From positions 248,001 to 312,000 of the forward strand of contig JACKOD010000004.1 in the NCBI GenBank assembly GCA_024234505.1: 64,000 nucleotides of DNA. The letters are read 5' to 3'. The translations under genes and the position numbers were made by a program. This stretch comes from Hahellaceae bacterium (lineage in GTDB: Bacteria > Pseudomonadota > Gammaproteobacteria > Pseudomonadales > Oleiphilaceae). Shown here piece after piece: positions 54,022-61,652 of the stretch. The notes under the pieces are model-generated. The model did not search any database. It had not been told where the DNA came from and was given only the letters and a program-made list of their open reading frames with translations. The number at the start of each line of letters is the position of its first letter. Positions within the stretch are counted from its first letter, which is position 1.

Positions 54022-54246
54022 TACTGCTTCACCGGTCACGGACAGGCTGCATTTGAAGGGCAGCTGGCCTGTGGTCCGCTTAACAGAATTCAAGCCGATA
54101 CTGTACCGGGTAATCAGGCATCGGAAGCACTGCTTCGTCGGTTGGGCTTTCAAGAAGAAGGGCGGCGGCGTGAGGCCGGTTTCTGGAAGGGGCGGTTTCA
54201 CGATCTGAAGTGTTTTGGATTGCTTAAATCTGAATTCAAATCCTGA
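54022..54246 (+). pseudogene. GNAT acetyltransferase remnant (C-terminal part only)
   Basis: No start codon opens this frame, but 75 codons ending at the TGA 54244-54246 read as the end of a RimJ/RimL-type acetyltransferase: LNRIQADTVPGNQASEALL, then RRLGFQEEGRRREAGFWKGR and a final FHDLKCFGLL. The acetyl-CoA-binding start of the domain is missing. It abuts the LysR stop directly and follows the low-GC hypothetical gene, so it looks like the residue of a deletion or insertion event. Confidence 0.75.
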
Positions 54247-55197
54247 TCAGGTGATGCGCCGGGGGCTGTCGGCAGGAGCAGTTGGGCTCGCGTTTGCGGG
54301 TCTCGCTGGCGCAAGATGCCTTATTAAAAAATCGGTAAAGGCCGCCGTTTTTGCGGGTGTAAATGCTCGTGAAGGATAAACCAGCCAGATGGCGGTATCA
54401 AAGCTGACGCCACTCACATCCCAGTCTGGGAGCAGTTGTACGAGACTTCCGTTGCTGATGTCTTCTTTAACGGTCCAGTCGGCAAGCATCGCCACGCCCA
54501 TTCCGTTTTTTACACAATCCCTGATCACCGAGGCGGTGGTCAGGGTTAGGAATGGTTTGATTGGCATTACCTGCTCCGTACCATTGCGGCGAAAGCACCA
54601 CGCCTTGCTAAATTCGGGATAGGTAAAACTGATGAGCGAATGCAGCGGAATCTCTTCGGGGGTGGTGATTGGTCTGACTTGTTTGAGATACCCGGGGCTG
54701 GCAACCAGCACATAGTTTACCTCCGCAAGCTTTCTTGCCACAAAGCTGCTATCCGGCAATCTGCCGTGACGAATCGCGACATCAAATTGATCAGTAATCA
54801 TGTTGGCGCGCGTATCCGACAGTGTCAGTTCAAGATAAATATTCGGATATTGCTCATGAAACGCTTTAAGTAGCGGCGCGATCACAATCTGACCGAAGGA
54901 GACGGATGCGGTCACACGTAATCTGCCCGATGGCTCAAGAGATTGATCAATGATCTCTTGATGAGCTATTTCAAATTCTTCGACCAGTGCCTCAACTCGC
55001 TGAAAATAGCGCTCCCCGGCTTGTGTGGGGGTCAGGTTTCGGGTGGTTCGCTGAAACAGCCGGGTGTTTAACTGCGCTTCTAAGGTCGCCACGGCACGCG
55101 ACACTGACGAGGCGGCGACATTGAGATCTTTAGCCACGGTGGCAAAGCTTCCTGCCCGGTAGACCGCGACAAATAATTTGATATGTTCCAGATTCAT
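54247..55197 (-). CDS. LysR-family transcriptional regulator
   Basis: A 316-residue regulator. The start is the ATG at 55195-55197 (MNLEHIKLFVAVYRAGSF); the open frame runs 91 codons further upstream over the neighbouring gene's promoter. Residues 1-60 are the winged helix (SFATVAKDLNVAASSVSRAV). The effector domain has the usual GRLRVTASVSFGQ, VAIRHGRLPDSSF and FLTLTTASVIRDCVKNG blocks. It is divergent from the azoreductase gene, which it probably regulates. The C terminus is Ala/Pro-rich. It ends beside the GNAT remnant. Confidence 0.94.
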   Translation of the reverse strand: MNLEHIKLFVAVYRAGSFATVAKDLNVAASSVSRAVATLEAQLNTRLFQRTTRNLTPTQAGERYFQRVEALVEEFEIAHQEIIDQSLEPSGRLRVTASVSFGQIVIAPLLKAFHEQYPNIYLELTLSDTRANMITDQFDVAIRHGRLPDSSFVARKLAEVNYVLVASPGYLKQVRPITTPEEIPLHSLISFTYPEFSKAWCFRRNGTEQVMPIKPFLTLTTASVIRDCVKNGMGVAMLADWTVKEDISNGSLVQLLPDWDVSGVSFDTAIWLVYPSRAFTPAKTAAFTDFLIRHLAPARPANASPTAPADSPRRIT

Positions 55198-55236
55198 TCG
55201 TGCATTATCCGCATTAATGATTTGCATTCCGGGTAG

Positions 55237-55249
55237 TTTATTGAATAAA
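55237..55249. promoter_or_regulatory. LysR-type T-N11-A box
   Basis: TTTATTGAATAAA is a 13-base palindrome fitting the LysR T-N11-A pattern, located between the divergent lysR and azoR genes, about 55 bases before azoR. Inferred from sequence only. Confidence 0.4.
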
Positions 55250-55303
55250 AACGCATATATAAACTTCTTTTCACACCCTATACCGACGAGATGGAGAGAA
55301 GCC

Positions 55304-55948
55304 ATGCCCACACTGTTACGTTTAGATAGCAGCCCACGCGAAGAGGGTTCGCATTCGCGAGCCATTGCCGATCTGGTTGAGCAACATTTGCAATCCACGC
55401 ATTCCGATCTGATCGTTACGCGGCGAGACTTGTCGATGATGGCGATTCCACCGATCGCCAATGAAACCATTACGGGTTTTTATACCCCCGAGGAAGCCAT
55501 GACTCCCGCGCTTAAAGAGGCCACCTCACGCTCTGATGAGTTGATTGCACAATTAAAAAGTGCAGATAGCCTGCTTATCAGCGCGCCCATGTATAACTTC
55601 AGCGTGCCTTCGTCGCTCAAGGCGTGGATCGATCAAATTGTTCGAATCAACGAAACCTTTAGTTTTGATGGTGCTTCTTTTAAGGGTTTGGTTCCTGTGA
55701 AACGAGCTATTCTGGCGTTGAGCTACGGCGCACAGGGTTATACCGATGGTGGTGGTTTGGCTCCAATGAATTTCTTTGAGCCTTACCTGGTATCACTGCT
55801 GACATTTTTGGGGGTTGAACATATTGAGGTTTTCAGACTGGAAGGAACGTCCGGTCTTAGCCCTGATAGCATTGCTGACGAAAAAGCAAAACTTTCGGCC
55901 GCAATAACCCAAACATTGCAGGTGTTAGAAGAGGTGGCAACCGTTTGA
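55304..55948 (+). CDS. azoR: FMN-dependent NADH-azoreductase
   Basis: A 214-residue flavodoxin-fold enzyme reducing azo compounds and quinones with NADH and FMN. Landmarks are LLRLDSSPREEGSHSRAIADL for phosphate binding, APMYNFSVPSSLKAWIDQI, FSFDGASFKGL and GAQGYTDGG. Length is standard (about 200). The ATG at 55304 has GGAGAG nine bases upstream; the frame opens much earlier inside the LysR promoter. A LysR gene is divergent. A repeat hairpin follows its stop. Confidence 0.94.
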   Translation: MPTLLRLDSSPREEGSHSRAIADLVEQHLQSTHSDLIVTRRDLSMMAIPPIANETITGFYTPEEAMTPALKEATSRSDELIAQLKSADSLLISAPMYNFSVPSSLKAWIDQIVRINETFSFDGASFKGLVPVKRAILALSYGAQGYTDGGGLAPMNFFEPYLVSLLTFLGVEHIEVFRLEGTSGLSPDSIADEKAKLSAAITQTLQVLEEVATV

Positions 55949-55981
55949 CTGCAAAGTTAAAGCATTCCTGAAAAAAACGGC

Positions 55982-56020
55982 GGCGTGTTGATGTTATGCC
56001 TGGTCACGCATTAACACGCC
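55982..56020. repeat. Short hairpin copy of the dispersed repeat between convergent genes
   Basis: GGCGTGTT at 55982-55989 pairs with AACACGCC at 56013-56020. The left arm continues GATGTT, close to the GACGTT of the longer copies. It lies between the azoR and cheB stops, where it could end transcription from both sides. Confidence 0.65.
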
Positions 56021-56027
56021 AGCGGGC

Positions 56028-57092
56028 CTATCTTATTCCGCCGCGAGCAAGTAATTCAGGTATTTTTTGTAGCGGAAGCACTTGGTTGACCGCGTTGAGT
56101 GCAATGGCTTCTTTCGGCATGCCAAACACGATTGAGGTGGCTTCATCCTGTGCGACCGTATAAGCGCCCTGGTCGAGCATTTCCTTAAGCCCCCGAGCGC
56201 CATCGCCCCCCATACCGGTCAGAATGACACCGGTTGCATTTTTACCGGCGCATTTGGCAACCGAACGAAACAAGACATCCACCGACGGTTTGTGTCTGTT
56301 TACGGGGGGGCCATCCATTACCTTTACCTGATATTGGGCGCCACTACGTACCAGTGTCATATGCCTGCCACCGGGTGCCACAATGGCTCTGCCCGGTAAT
56401 ACCCGCATGCCATCGATGGCTTCCAGCACTTCGATGTCACAAATCTGATTCAATCGCTGGGCAAACAAGGCCGTAAATTTTTCCGGCATGTGCTGCACAA
56501 TGACTATGCCCGGGGTGGTACGGGGTATTCGGGTTAAAATGGCTTCCAGCGCTTGAGTACCGCCGGTAGAGGTGCCGATGGCGATGATGCGATCGGTTGT
56601 TTCAGCCATGGCCACCTGATCACCTGCAGGCGCAGAAGTACGCGCCACGGCCGGGGCGCTTGGCCACGATGCCCGCAACGCACGGCAATTTGAACCAGCG
56701 GCTGCCCGAACGGCCGTCACCAGATCGTTGGATGAGTCAGTGAGGAAGTTTTTCAGCCCCAGCGTGGGCTTGGTGATGACAGCCACTGCGCCCGCTGACA
56801 GCGCCTGCATCGCGGTTTCGCTACCTTTTCCCGTGAGGGTGGAGCATATGATGACTGGCGTAGGGCGCTCGGACATGATTTTTTTGAGAAACGTAATGCC
56901 GTCCATGCGTGGCATTTCGACATCCAGCAGGATCACATCGGGCCAGAATTGTTCCATTTTCTTGAGCGCAAATATCGGGTCGGAGGCCGCACCGATGACG
57001 TCGATATCCGGTTGCCGACTCAACAGATCACTCACCACCTGGCGTACCACGGCGGAGTCATCCACCACCATGACGTGTATCGGTTTAGCCAT
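56028..57092 (-). CDS. cheB: Chemotaxis response regulator protein-glutamate methylesterase
   Basis: CheB removes methyl groups from chemoreceptors when phosphorylated. Residues 1-120 are a receiver (HVMVVDDSAVVRQVV, VILLDVEMPRMDG). The C-terminal domain has catalytic Ser in GTSTGGTQALE, His in VQHMPEKFTALFA and Asp in LTGMGGDGARGL. Length 354, typical. Start at ATG 57092 overlaps the end of the hemerythrin gene by eight bases; an upstream ATG would overlap more. It is the last gene of the leftward chemotaxis operon. Confidence 0.96.
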   Translation of the reverse strand: MAKPIHVMVVDDSAVVRQVVSDLLSRQPDIDVIGAASDPIFALKKMEQFWPDVILLDVEMPRMDGITFLKKIMSERPTPVIICSTLTGKGSETAMQALSAGAVAVITKPTLGLKNFLTDSSNDLVTAVRAAAGSNCRALRASWPSAPAVARTSAPAGDQVAMAETTDRIIAIGTSTGGTQALEAILTRIPRTTPGIVIVQHMPEKFTALFAQRLNQICDIEVLEAIDGMRVLPGRAIVAPGGRHMTLVRSGAQYQVKVMDGPPVNRHKPSVDVLFRSVAKCAGKNATGVILTGMGGDGARGLKEMLDQGAYTVAQDEATSIVFGMPKEAIALNAVNQVLPLQKIPELLARGGIR

Positions 57093-57504
57093 GTTGTTTT
57101 GCTTCCTGATCATGAATCAGTCGACCCAGCTCCATATCTTTGACCAAAATGTTTGAGAGCCACCATTTGGATAAAAAGGCCATGAGCTGCACCGGTACCA
57201 TTTTGTCTTTATTCATGTAGGCTTGCTGAAAGCCTTTTAGGCGTATGCGGTAGGCTTCGTGCTCTGCTTTGTGATTCTCTAGCTCGGCCGAGGGAATGCC
57301 AGCATCAAACGCAATTCGCTCTTCCGAACTGAAGTGTTCTTCGGCATAGCGATTAAAGGCATCCAGTAGCTCCCAGCTCTGCGAAACGGGGGCTCCACCG
57401 CTAACCGTTTTGTACAGCGCATTGAGATAGCCTATTAGCTTGCGATGCTGATCATCAATCCGACCAATGCCGATACAATAATCGTCTTTCCACTCAATAT
57501 ACAT
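57085..57504 (-). CDS. Hemerythrin-like protein lacking one His ligand
   Basis: A 139-residue four-helix bundle of the bacteriohemerythrin type, binding O2 at a diiron site. Ligands are visible in IDDQH, HFSSEE and HKAEHEAY. The last motif, usually W-L-x-x-H-I with Asp four on, reads WWLSNILVKD, with Asn where the His would be. Iron binding may be altered, or the protein may use one iron or none. It is encoded between cheD and cheB with one- and eight-base overlaps, so it belongs to the chemotaxis set, perhaps carrying oxygen or redox information to it. Confidence 0.88.
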   Translation of the reverse strand: MYIEWKDDYCIGIGRIDDQHRKLIGYLNALYKTVSGGAPVSQSWELLDAFNRYAEEHFSSEERIAFDAGIPSAELENHKAEHEAYRIRLKGFQQAYMNKDKMVPVQLMAFLSKWWLSNILVKDMELGRLIHDQEAKQHG

Positions 57505-58052
57505 CAGACACCTCTCTCAATAACGACTGGCGCATCGCCTGAAACACGGGGGGCCGGAACATAGCGTACCCACACATCTCCATTGGACAGATCCAAAATC
57601 AGATTTCGTCGCCCATTCCCGCCCACATGCTTCACCTTCAATCTAAAACCATAGTGGTTTAAAAGCTGGCAGCCCACATCAATATTGCGGTTACCTACAT
57701 CATGCATGGCCTGCGCTTTATCCTGGGAGCCAAACATTCTGGCACCACCGAATATTTTTGCTTCAAAACTCGACGGTGACACACCTAACGTGTTCACTTC
57801 TTTCATAAAGAGTGCAAATGCACCGCTGGCGTAGCGCCCGTCAAAAGATAAAGCATCTTTTGTGCTGCTTTTGTTGTTTTCTGGCAACAGATAATGGCAC
57901 ATGCCTCCTTTATGCAATGTGGGATGCCATAACGTAATGGCAACACAGGATCCCAGCAAAGTACGCACTTCGCCTTCCGGGCCGCCAAAATAAAATCCAC
58001 CTGGCTGAACGAAAGTTTGCTGGCCTGAATACTTATCCTTCGTGCCATTCAT
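57504..58052 (-). CDS. cheD: Chemoreceptor glutamine deamidase
   Basis: CheD deamidates receptor glutamines. The 182-residue protein has the catalytic Cys in LLGSCVAITLWHP, His in GGMCHYLLP, and the KIFGGARMFG and VGNRNI blocks. Start overlaps the cheR stop by four bases (ATGA) and its stop shares one base with the hemerythrin start (TGATG). Presence of CheD alongside CheB and CheR points to a full adaptation system. Confidence 0.95.
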   Translation of the reverse strand: MNGTKDKYSGQQTFVQPGGFYFGGPEGEVRTLLGSCVAITLWHPTLHKGGMCHYLLPENNKSSTKDALSFDGRYASGAFALFMKEVNTLGVSPSSFEAKIFGGARMFGSQDKAQAMHDVGNRNIDVGCQLLNHYGFRLKVKHVGGNGRRNLILDLSNGDVWVRYVPAPRVSGDAPVVIERGV

Positions 58053-58885
58053 TTTGACTGTTTCCGGTAAACGGTGGGTTTTTCCTGCTGCATCGAGGTG
58101 GTCAATCCGTTCAGGCTTTCTGAATGACCAATGAATAACCAGCCCTCTTTGCGAATCTGCTGTACTACCCGATTAACAACCCCTTGTTTGGTTTGCATAT
58201 CAAAATAAATCAGGACGTTTCTCAGAAAGGCTACATCAAACTCGCCTAAGCTCCCCAGCGACGAGGTGAGATTGGCCTCGCGGAAACTCACTTTGTGTCT
58301 TAACTCCGGAACAATACGCACGGTTCCTTCCCGACTGCCGGTGCCTTTTAAAAAATATTTTCGCAAAAAGCCCGTCGGCAGCCCGTCCAGTCGTGAGGTT
58401 GTATATACGCCGGATTGCGCCCGGCTCAATGATTCACGACTGATATCGGTCGCGACAATTTCCCAGGGGTGCTTATCCCCCAGCAACTCCATTAACACCA
58501 TCGCCAGAGTATAAGGCTCTTCGCCGGTCGAACTGGCTGCGCTCCATACGCGTAGTGTTTCGCGCTCTCCCTTGGCTTTCAGTCGTTGCGGTATGACGTG
58601 TTGCGCCAGAAATTCAAAATGTTTGGGTTCCCGGAAGAAATAGGTTTCATGGGTGGTTAATAAATCAATCATCCGATGAAACTCTTCTTTGCCGTACTCG
58701 CTGGTCACCAGACGATAATAAGCACCGAAGTCGGGAAGCTCACACTCTCTAATGCGCCTGGCCAGACGACCCGATACCAGATGCCGCTTGCTTTCACTAA
58801 AGCAAACACCCGCTACCTTGTACATCAAGTCCCTGAACAAGGCGAACTCTTCCTGGCTGATCATCGCCAAACTAGGATGCGTCAT
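58049..58885 (-). CDS. cheR: Chemotaxis protein methyltransferase
   Basis: CheR methylates receptor glutamates. The protein (278 residues from ATG 58885) has the N-terminal helical domain (SRLARR-like GRLARRIRECELPDFGAYY) and the SAM-binding catalytic domain with VWSAASSTGEEPYTLAMVL, IVATDISRESLSRAQSG, FDVAFLRNVLIYFD and WLFIGHSESL. The ATG at 58885 overlaps cheW by 14 bases; ATG 58864, just after the cheW stop, is an alternative start. The adjacent receptor ends in EYVRF, a pentapeptide of the kind CheR can dock on. Confidence 0.95.
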   Translation of the reverse strand: MTHPSLAMISQEEFALFRDLMYKVAGVCFSESKRHLVSGRLARRIRECELPDFGAYYRLVTSEYGKEEFHRMIDLLTTHETYFFREPKHFEFLAQHVIPQRLKAKGERETLRVWSAASSTGEEPYTLAMVLMELLGDKHPWEIVATDISRESLSRAQSGVYTTSRLDGLPTGFLRKYFLKGTGSREGTVRIVPELRHKVSFREANLTSSLGSLGEFDVAFLRNVLIYFDMQTKQGVVNRVVQQIRKEGWLFIGHSESLNGLTTSMQQEKPTVYRKQSK

Positions 58886-59423
58886 GAGCCAGCGCCTCAT
58901 TCGCCCCTGCCGTCAACCGGCTGATCTGCGCTAATTCGTTGAACGAAAACACTTTGGCGACGTCGAGAATGATCACAAAAGCGTCCTTCACTTTACCCAT
59001 TCCCTGAATAAAATCCGTTCGGATTTGCGCCCCGAACGAAGGAGCGGGCTCGATATCCGCTTCATCAATATCCATTACTTCGTTAACCGCATCGACCATC
59101 ACGCCCAATATCTGGAGGCGATTCTGATATTCCACTTCAACGATAATAATGCAGGTACGCCGCCCGGTTTGCGTGCGCTTGCCGCCAAACCGGGCGGAAA
59201 GATCAATCACAGGAACCACCGCACCACGCAGGTTGATCACCCCCCGAACCGTGTCCGGCATCATGGGGACTTCTGTCATTACGCCATATTCGATAATTTC
59301 CCGGATATGCAGAATATCAATGGCGTAATTTTCTCCGTCCAGCGTAAAAACCAGCACCTGACGCGGTGCCTGTCCTCCCGACTCTCCGGATACGTTCTGA
59401 ACTGCTGTATTTGATGCAGACAT
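58872..59423 (-). CDS. cheW: CheW coupling protein
   Basis: CheW joins chemoreceptors to CheA. The 183-residue SH3-like protein has VFTLDGENYAIDILHIREII, PDTVRGVINLRGAVVPVIDL, and DFIQGMG-like residues. There is a Gly/Gln-rich N-terminal tail, and a 20-residue helical C-terminal tail. The GAAGGAGGC site upstream of the ATG is strong. It lies 15 bases from the receptor's stop and overlaps cheR. Confidence 0.95.
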   Translation of the reverse strand: MSASNTAVQNVSGESGGQAPRQVLVFTLDGENYAIDILHIREIIEYGVMTEVPMMPDTVRGVINLRGAVVPVIDLSARFGGKRTQTGRRTCIIIVEVEYQNRLQILGVMVDAVNEVMDIDEADIEPAPSFGAQIRTDFIQGMGKVKDAFVIILDVAKVFSFNELAQISRLTAGANEALAHDAS

Positions 59424-59438
59424 AACCGCCTCCTTCGC

Positions 59439-61457
59439 TCAGAAACGAACGTATTCTGGATCGTCGTCTACCAGCATCACCGGATGTTCAGACCGATTCG
59501 AAACCGTTGAGGGTCTGGCTTTTTGCCGGCTCAAGGTGTGAACGGTGGCAGACGCTGGTTTTTGCATCAGATCTGTCGTAGGCATCGTGGTCATCCTTAA
59601 GGTGAATAATCCTACCAATCCTTGCAGTTTCTCTGCCTGTGCACTCATCTCCTCGGCGGTCGCGGCAAGCTCTTCGGACGCCGATGCGTTCTGCTGGGTC
59701 GTCTGGCTGATTTGGTTCATCGCGGTGTTGATCTGAGCGGCGCCGGCGGATTGCTCTTCCGACGCCGCCGCAATTTCCTGTACGAGTTCCGCGGTTTTCG
59801 CAATAGACGGCACCATTTCGATCAACAGCGTCCCCGCCATTTCGGCTGTTTTGACGCTGGTATCCGCCAGCTCGCCGATTTCCTGCGCGGCAACCTGACT
59901 GCGCTCGGCCAGTTTTCTGACCTCTGCGGCGACTACGGCAAATCCTTTACCGTGCTCACCCGCACGTGCCGCCTCAATGGCCGCATTCAGCGCCAGCAGG
60001 TTGGTTTTATAAGCGATATCATCAATGATGCTGATTTTATCGGCGATGGATTTCATGGCTTCCACGGTCGCTCTTACCGCTTCGCCGCCATCATTGGCCT
60101 GGGTTGCCGACTTGCTGGCAATGCCGTCAGTCACCTTGGCATTTTCGTTATTCTGTGCGATGGAGGCCGACATTTCTTCGATGGACGCGGTGGTTTCCTC
60201 CAGACTGGCCGCCTGTTCAGAGGCTGCCTGTGACAGGGATTGCGAGGTGGCATTAACTTGTTCTGAGGCAGATGACAAAGATTCCGCAGCCAAATGGACA
60301 TTACCTATGGTTTGCGCCAGCCGCTCTACCATATTACGCATGGCGTAGAGCAGGCTGCTGCTATCACCCTGTTTGATCTGCACATCAACGGTAAGATCGC
60401 CATCTGCCACGATGCTCGCGATTTCAGCCGCGTAGCCGGGCTCACCGCCCAGTTGGCGCAGCAGGCTGCGGGAGATAAATCCACCCAGCGACGCCGTTAA
60501 CAGCATGACCAGACCGCTGGCGATGGAATAGAAAATCAACAGACTACGGGTGTCGGAAGCGGTTGCTTTGGCCACCGTCATAATCTGTCCTGCAACCAGC
60601 TGCTCAACTTCCAGTAACTGATCGATACGGGCTGTTGATAAGGTAAACCATTCGCCGGCATTGACATTAAAGTTGCCGGTGGCCGACTGAATGGTCTTGC
60701 GGATTGCCAGCACTTTTTGTGACACATCGCTGTTGAGCACTTCCGATAGTTTTTCTGCGGCGTCTGGCGTGGCGGAGCTATTGAACACTTTGAAATAGGT
60801 ATTCTGACTGGCTTCCAGGGTCACCAGTTTCAGCAGCAGGGTGTTATCAATCTGATCTTTTACCAGCACGCCAGTGGCAAACGCCCGTTCATGTCCGGAA
60901 TACTCCTTGGCATTGAGAATAGCGAGATAGGCATTACTCATTAATCCGATGGTCTGGTCGGTATTTAAGCCGGAAATACTCTCACTCACTCCCAGCAACT
61001 GGGCGATGGCGCCGGTAAAATAGGCGTCAGACGCGGGAGGGGGCAGTGTCAGGTCGGAAATCAACTTACGCTTGTCTTCCAACTCCTTCATGGCATCCAG
61101 CACATTTTCCAGCATCTCTTTCAGTTCACCGGATTGCTCTGCGCTATTTAGGGTGGCCAGCTTGTCTTTAAATTCTTTCAGTGCTTTATCGGTCTTTTTG
61201 CGTTGCTGTGGCAATTCGGCTTTGAATTTCTCACCATGGGACGAAATAAAGCCCGCGCTGAGTCCTCGCTCCACCTGCAAGGTATGAACCAACGCACCGG
61301 ATTTGACCGATAGATCCATTAAGGTAGCAATGGTTGAGGCTTCTCGCGTGGTTTTCCAGCTATCGCTAATGACCACACCGGCCAGAAACAAAAGGGCAAT
61401 TAAAGGAACGGCTAACAAAAAGCTTAATCTGGCTTTGACTGTTTTAAATAAGCGCAT
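59439..61457 (-). CDS. Methyl-accepting chemotaxis protein with NIT sensor domain
   Basis: A 672-residue receptor. The first membrane helix is at about 10-30; residues 45-290 form a NIT-type helical sensor (TLQVERGLSAGFISSHGEK, QQRKKTDKAL), a domain linked to nitrate/nitrite sensing. A second helix near 305-330 leads to HAMP and the signalling hairpin (KTNLLALNAAIEAARAGEHG). The C terminus ends EYVRF, which fits the x-aromatic-x-x-aromatic pentapeptide that tethers CheR or CheB. It is encoded between cheA and cheW, so it is likely the main receptor for this pathway. Confidence 0.92.
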   Translation of the reverse strand: MRLFKTVKARLSFLLAVPLIALLFLAGVVISDSWKTTREASTIATLMDLSVKSGALVHTLQVERGLSAGFISSHGEKFKAELPQQRKKTDKALKEFKDKLATLNSAEQSGELKEMLENVLDAMKELEDKRKLISDLTLPPPASDAYFTGAIAQLLGVSESISGLNTDQTIGLMSNAYLAILNAKEYSGHERAFATGVLVKDQIDNTLLLKLVTLEASQNTYFKVFNSSATPDAAEKLSEVLNSDVSQKVLAIRKTIQSATGNFNVNAGEWFTLSTARIDQLLEVEQLVAGQIMTVAKATASDTRSLLIFYSIASGLVMLLTASLGGFISRSLLRQLGGEPGYAAEIASIVADGDLTVDVQIKQGDSSSLLYAMRNMVERLAQTIGNVHLAAESLSSASEQVNATSQSLSQAASEQAASLEETTASIEEMSASIAQNNENAKVTDGIASKSATQANDGGEAVRATVEAMKSIADKISIIDDIAYKTNLLALNAAIEAARAGEHGKGFAVVAAEVRKLAERSQVAAQEIGELADTSVKTAEMAGTLLIEMVPSIAKTAELVQEIAAASEEQSAGAAQINTAMNQISQTTQQNASASEELAATAEEMSAQAEKLQGLVGLFTLRMTTMPTTDLMQKPASATVHTLSRQKARPSTVSNRSEHPVMLVDDDPEYVRF

Positions 61458-61652
61458 GGCTTTTCTCTCCTGACAATTCGAATGCTACGGGGCATAGGCT
61501 GTTAGCGAGATACCCCGTGTGACTAAAAGATGTCGTGCCGACATCAAGTCATCTCCAACTGCCGTAGCAGGCAAAGAAACCGCTGTGAAATCTTTAAACC
61601 GGAACGTTTTCGCATAGTCTGTGACACTCCTTCAGGCAACGTACGCTTGGCA

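Noticed and set aside
61544..61615. A 23-codon frame between cheA and the receptor gene with an AAGGAG site
   Set aside because: A good ribosome site is present, but the peptide is too short and basic to support as a gene without conservation data.
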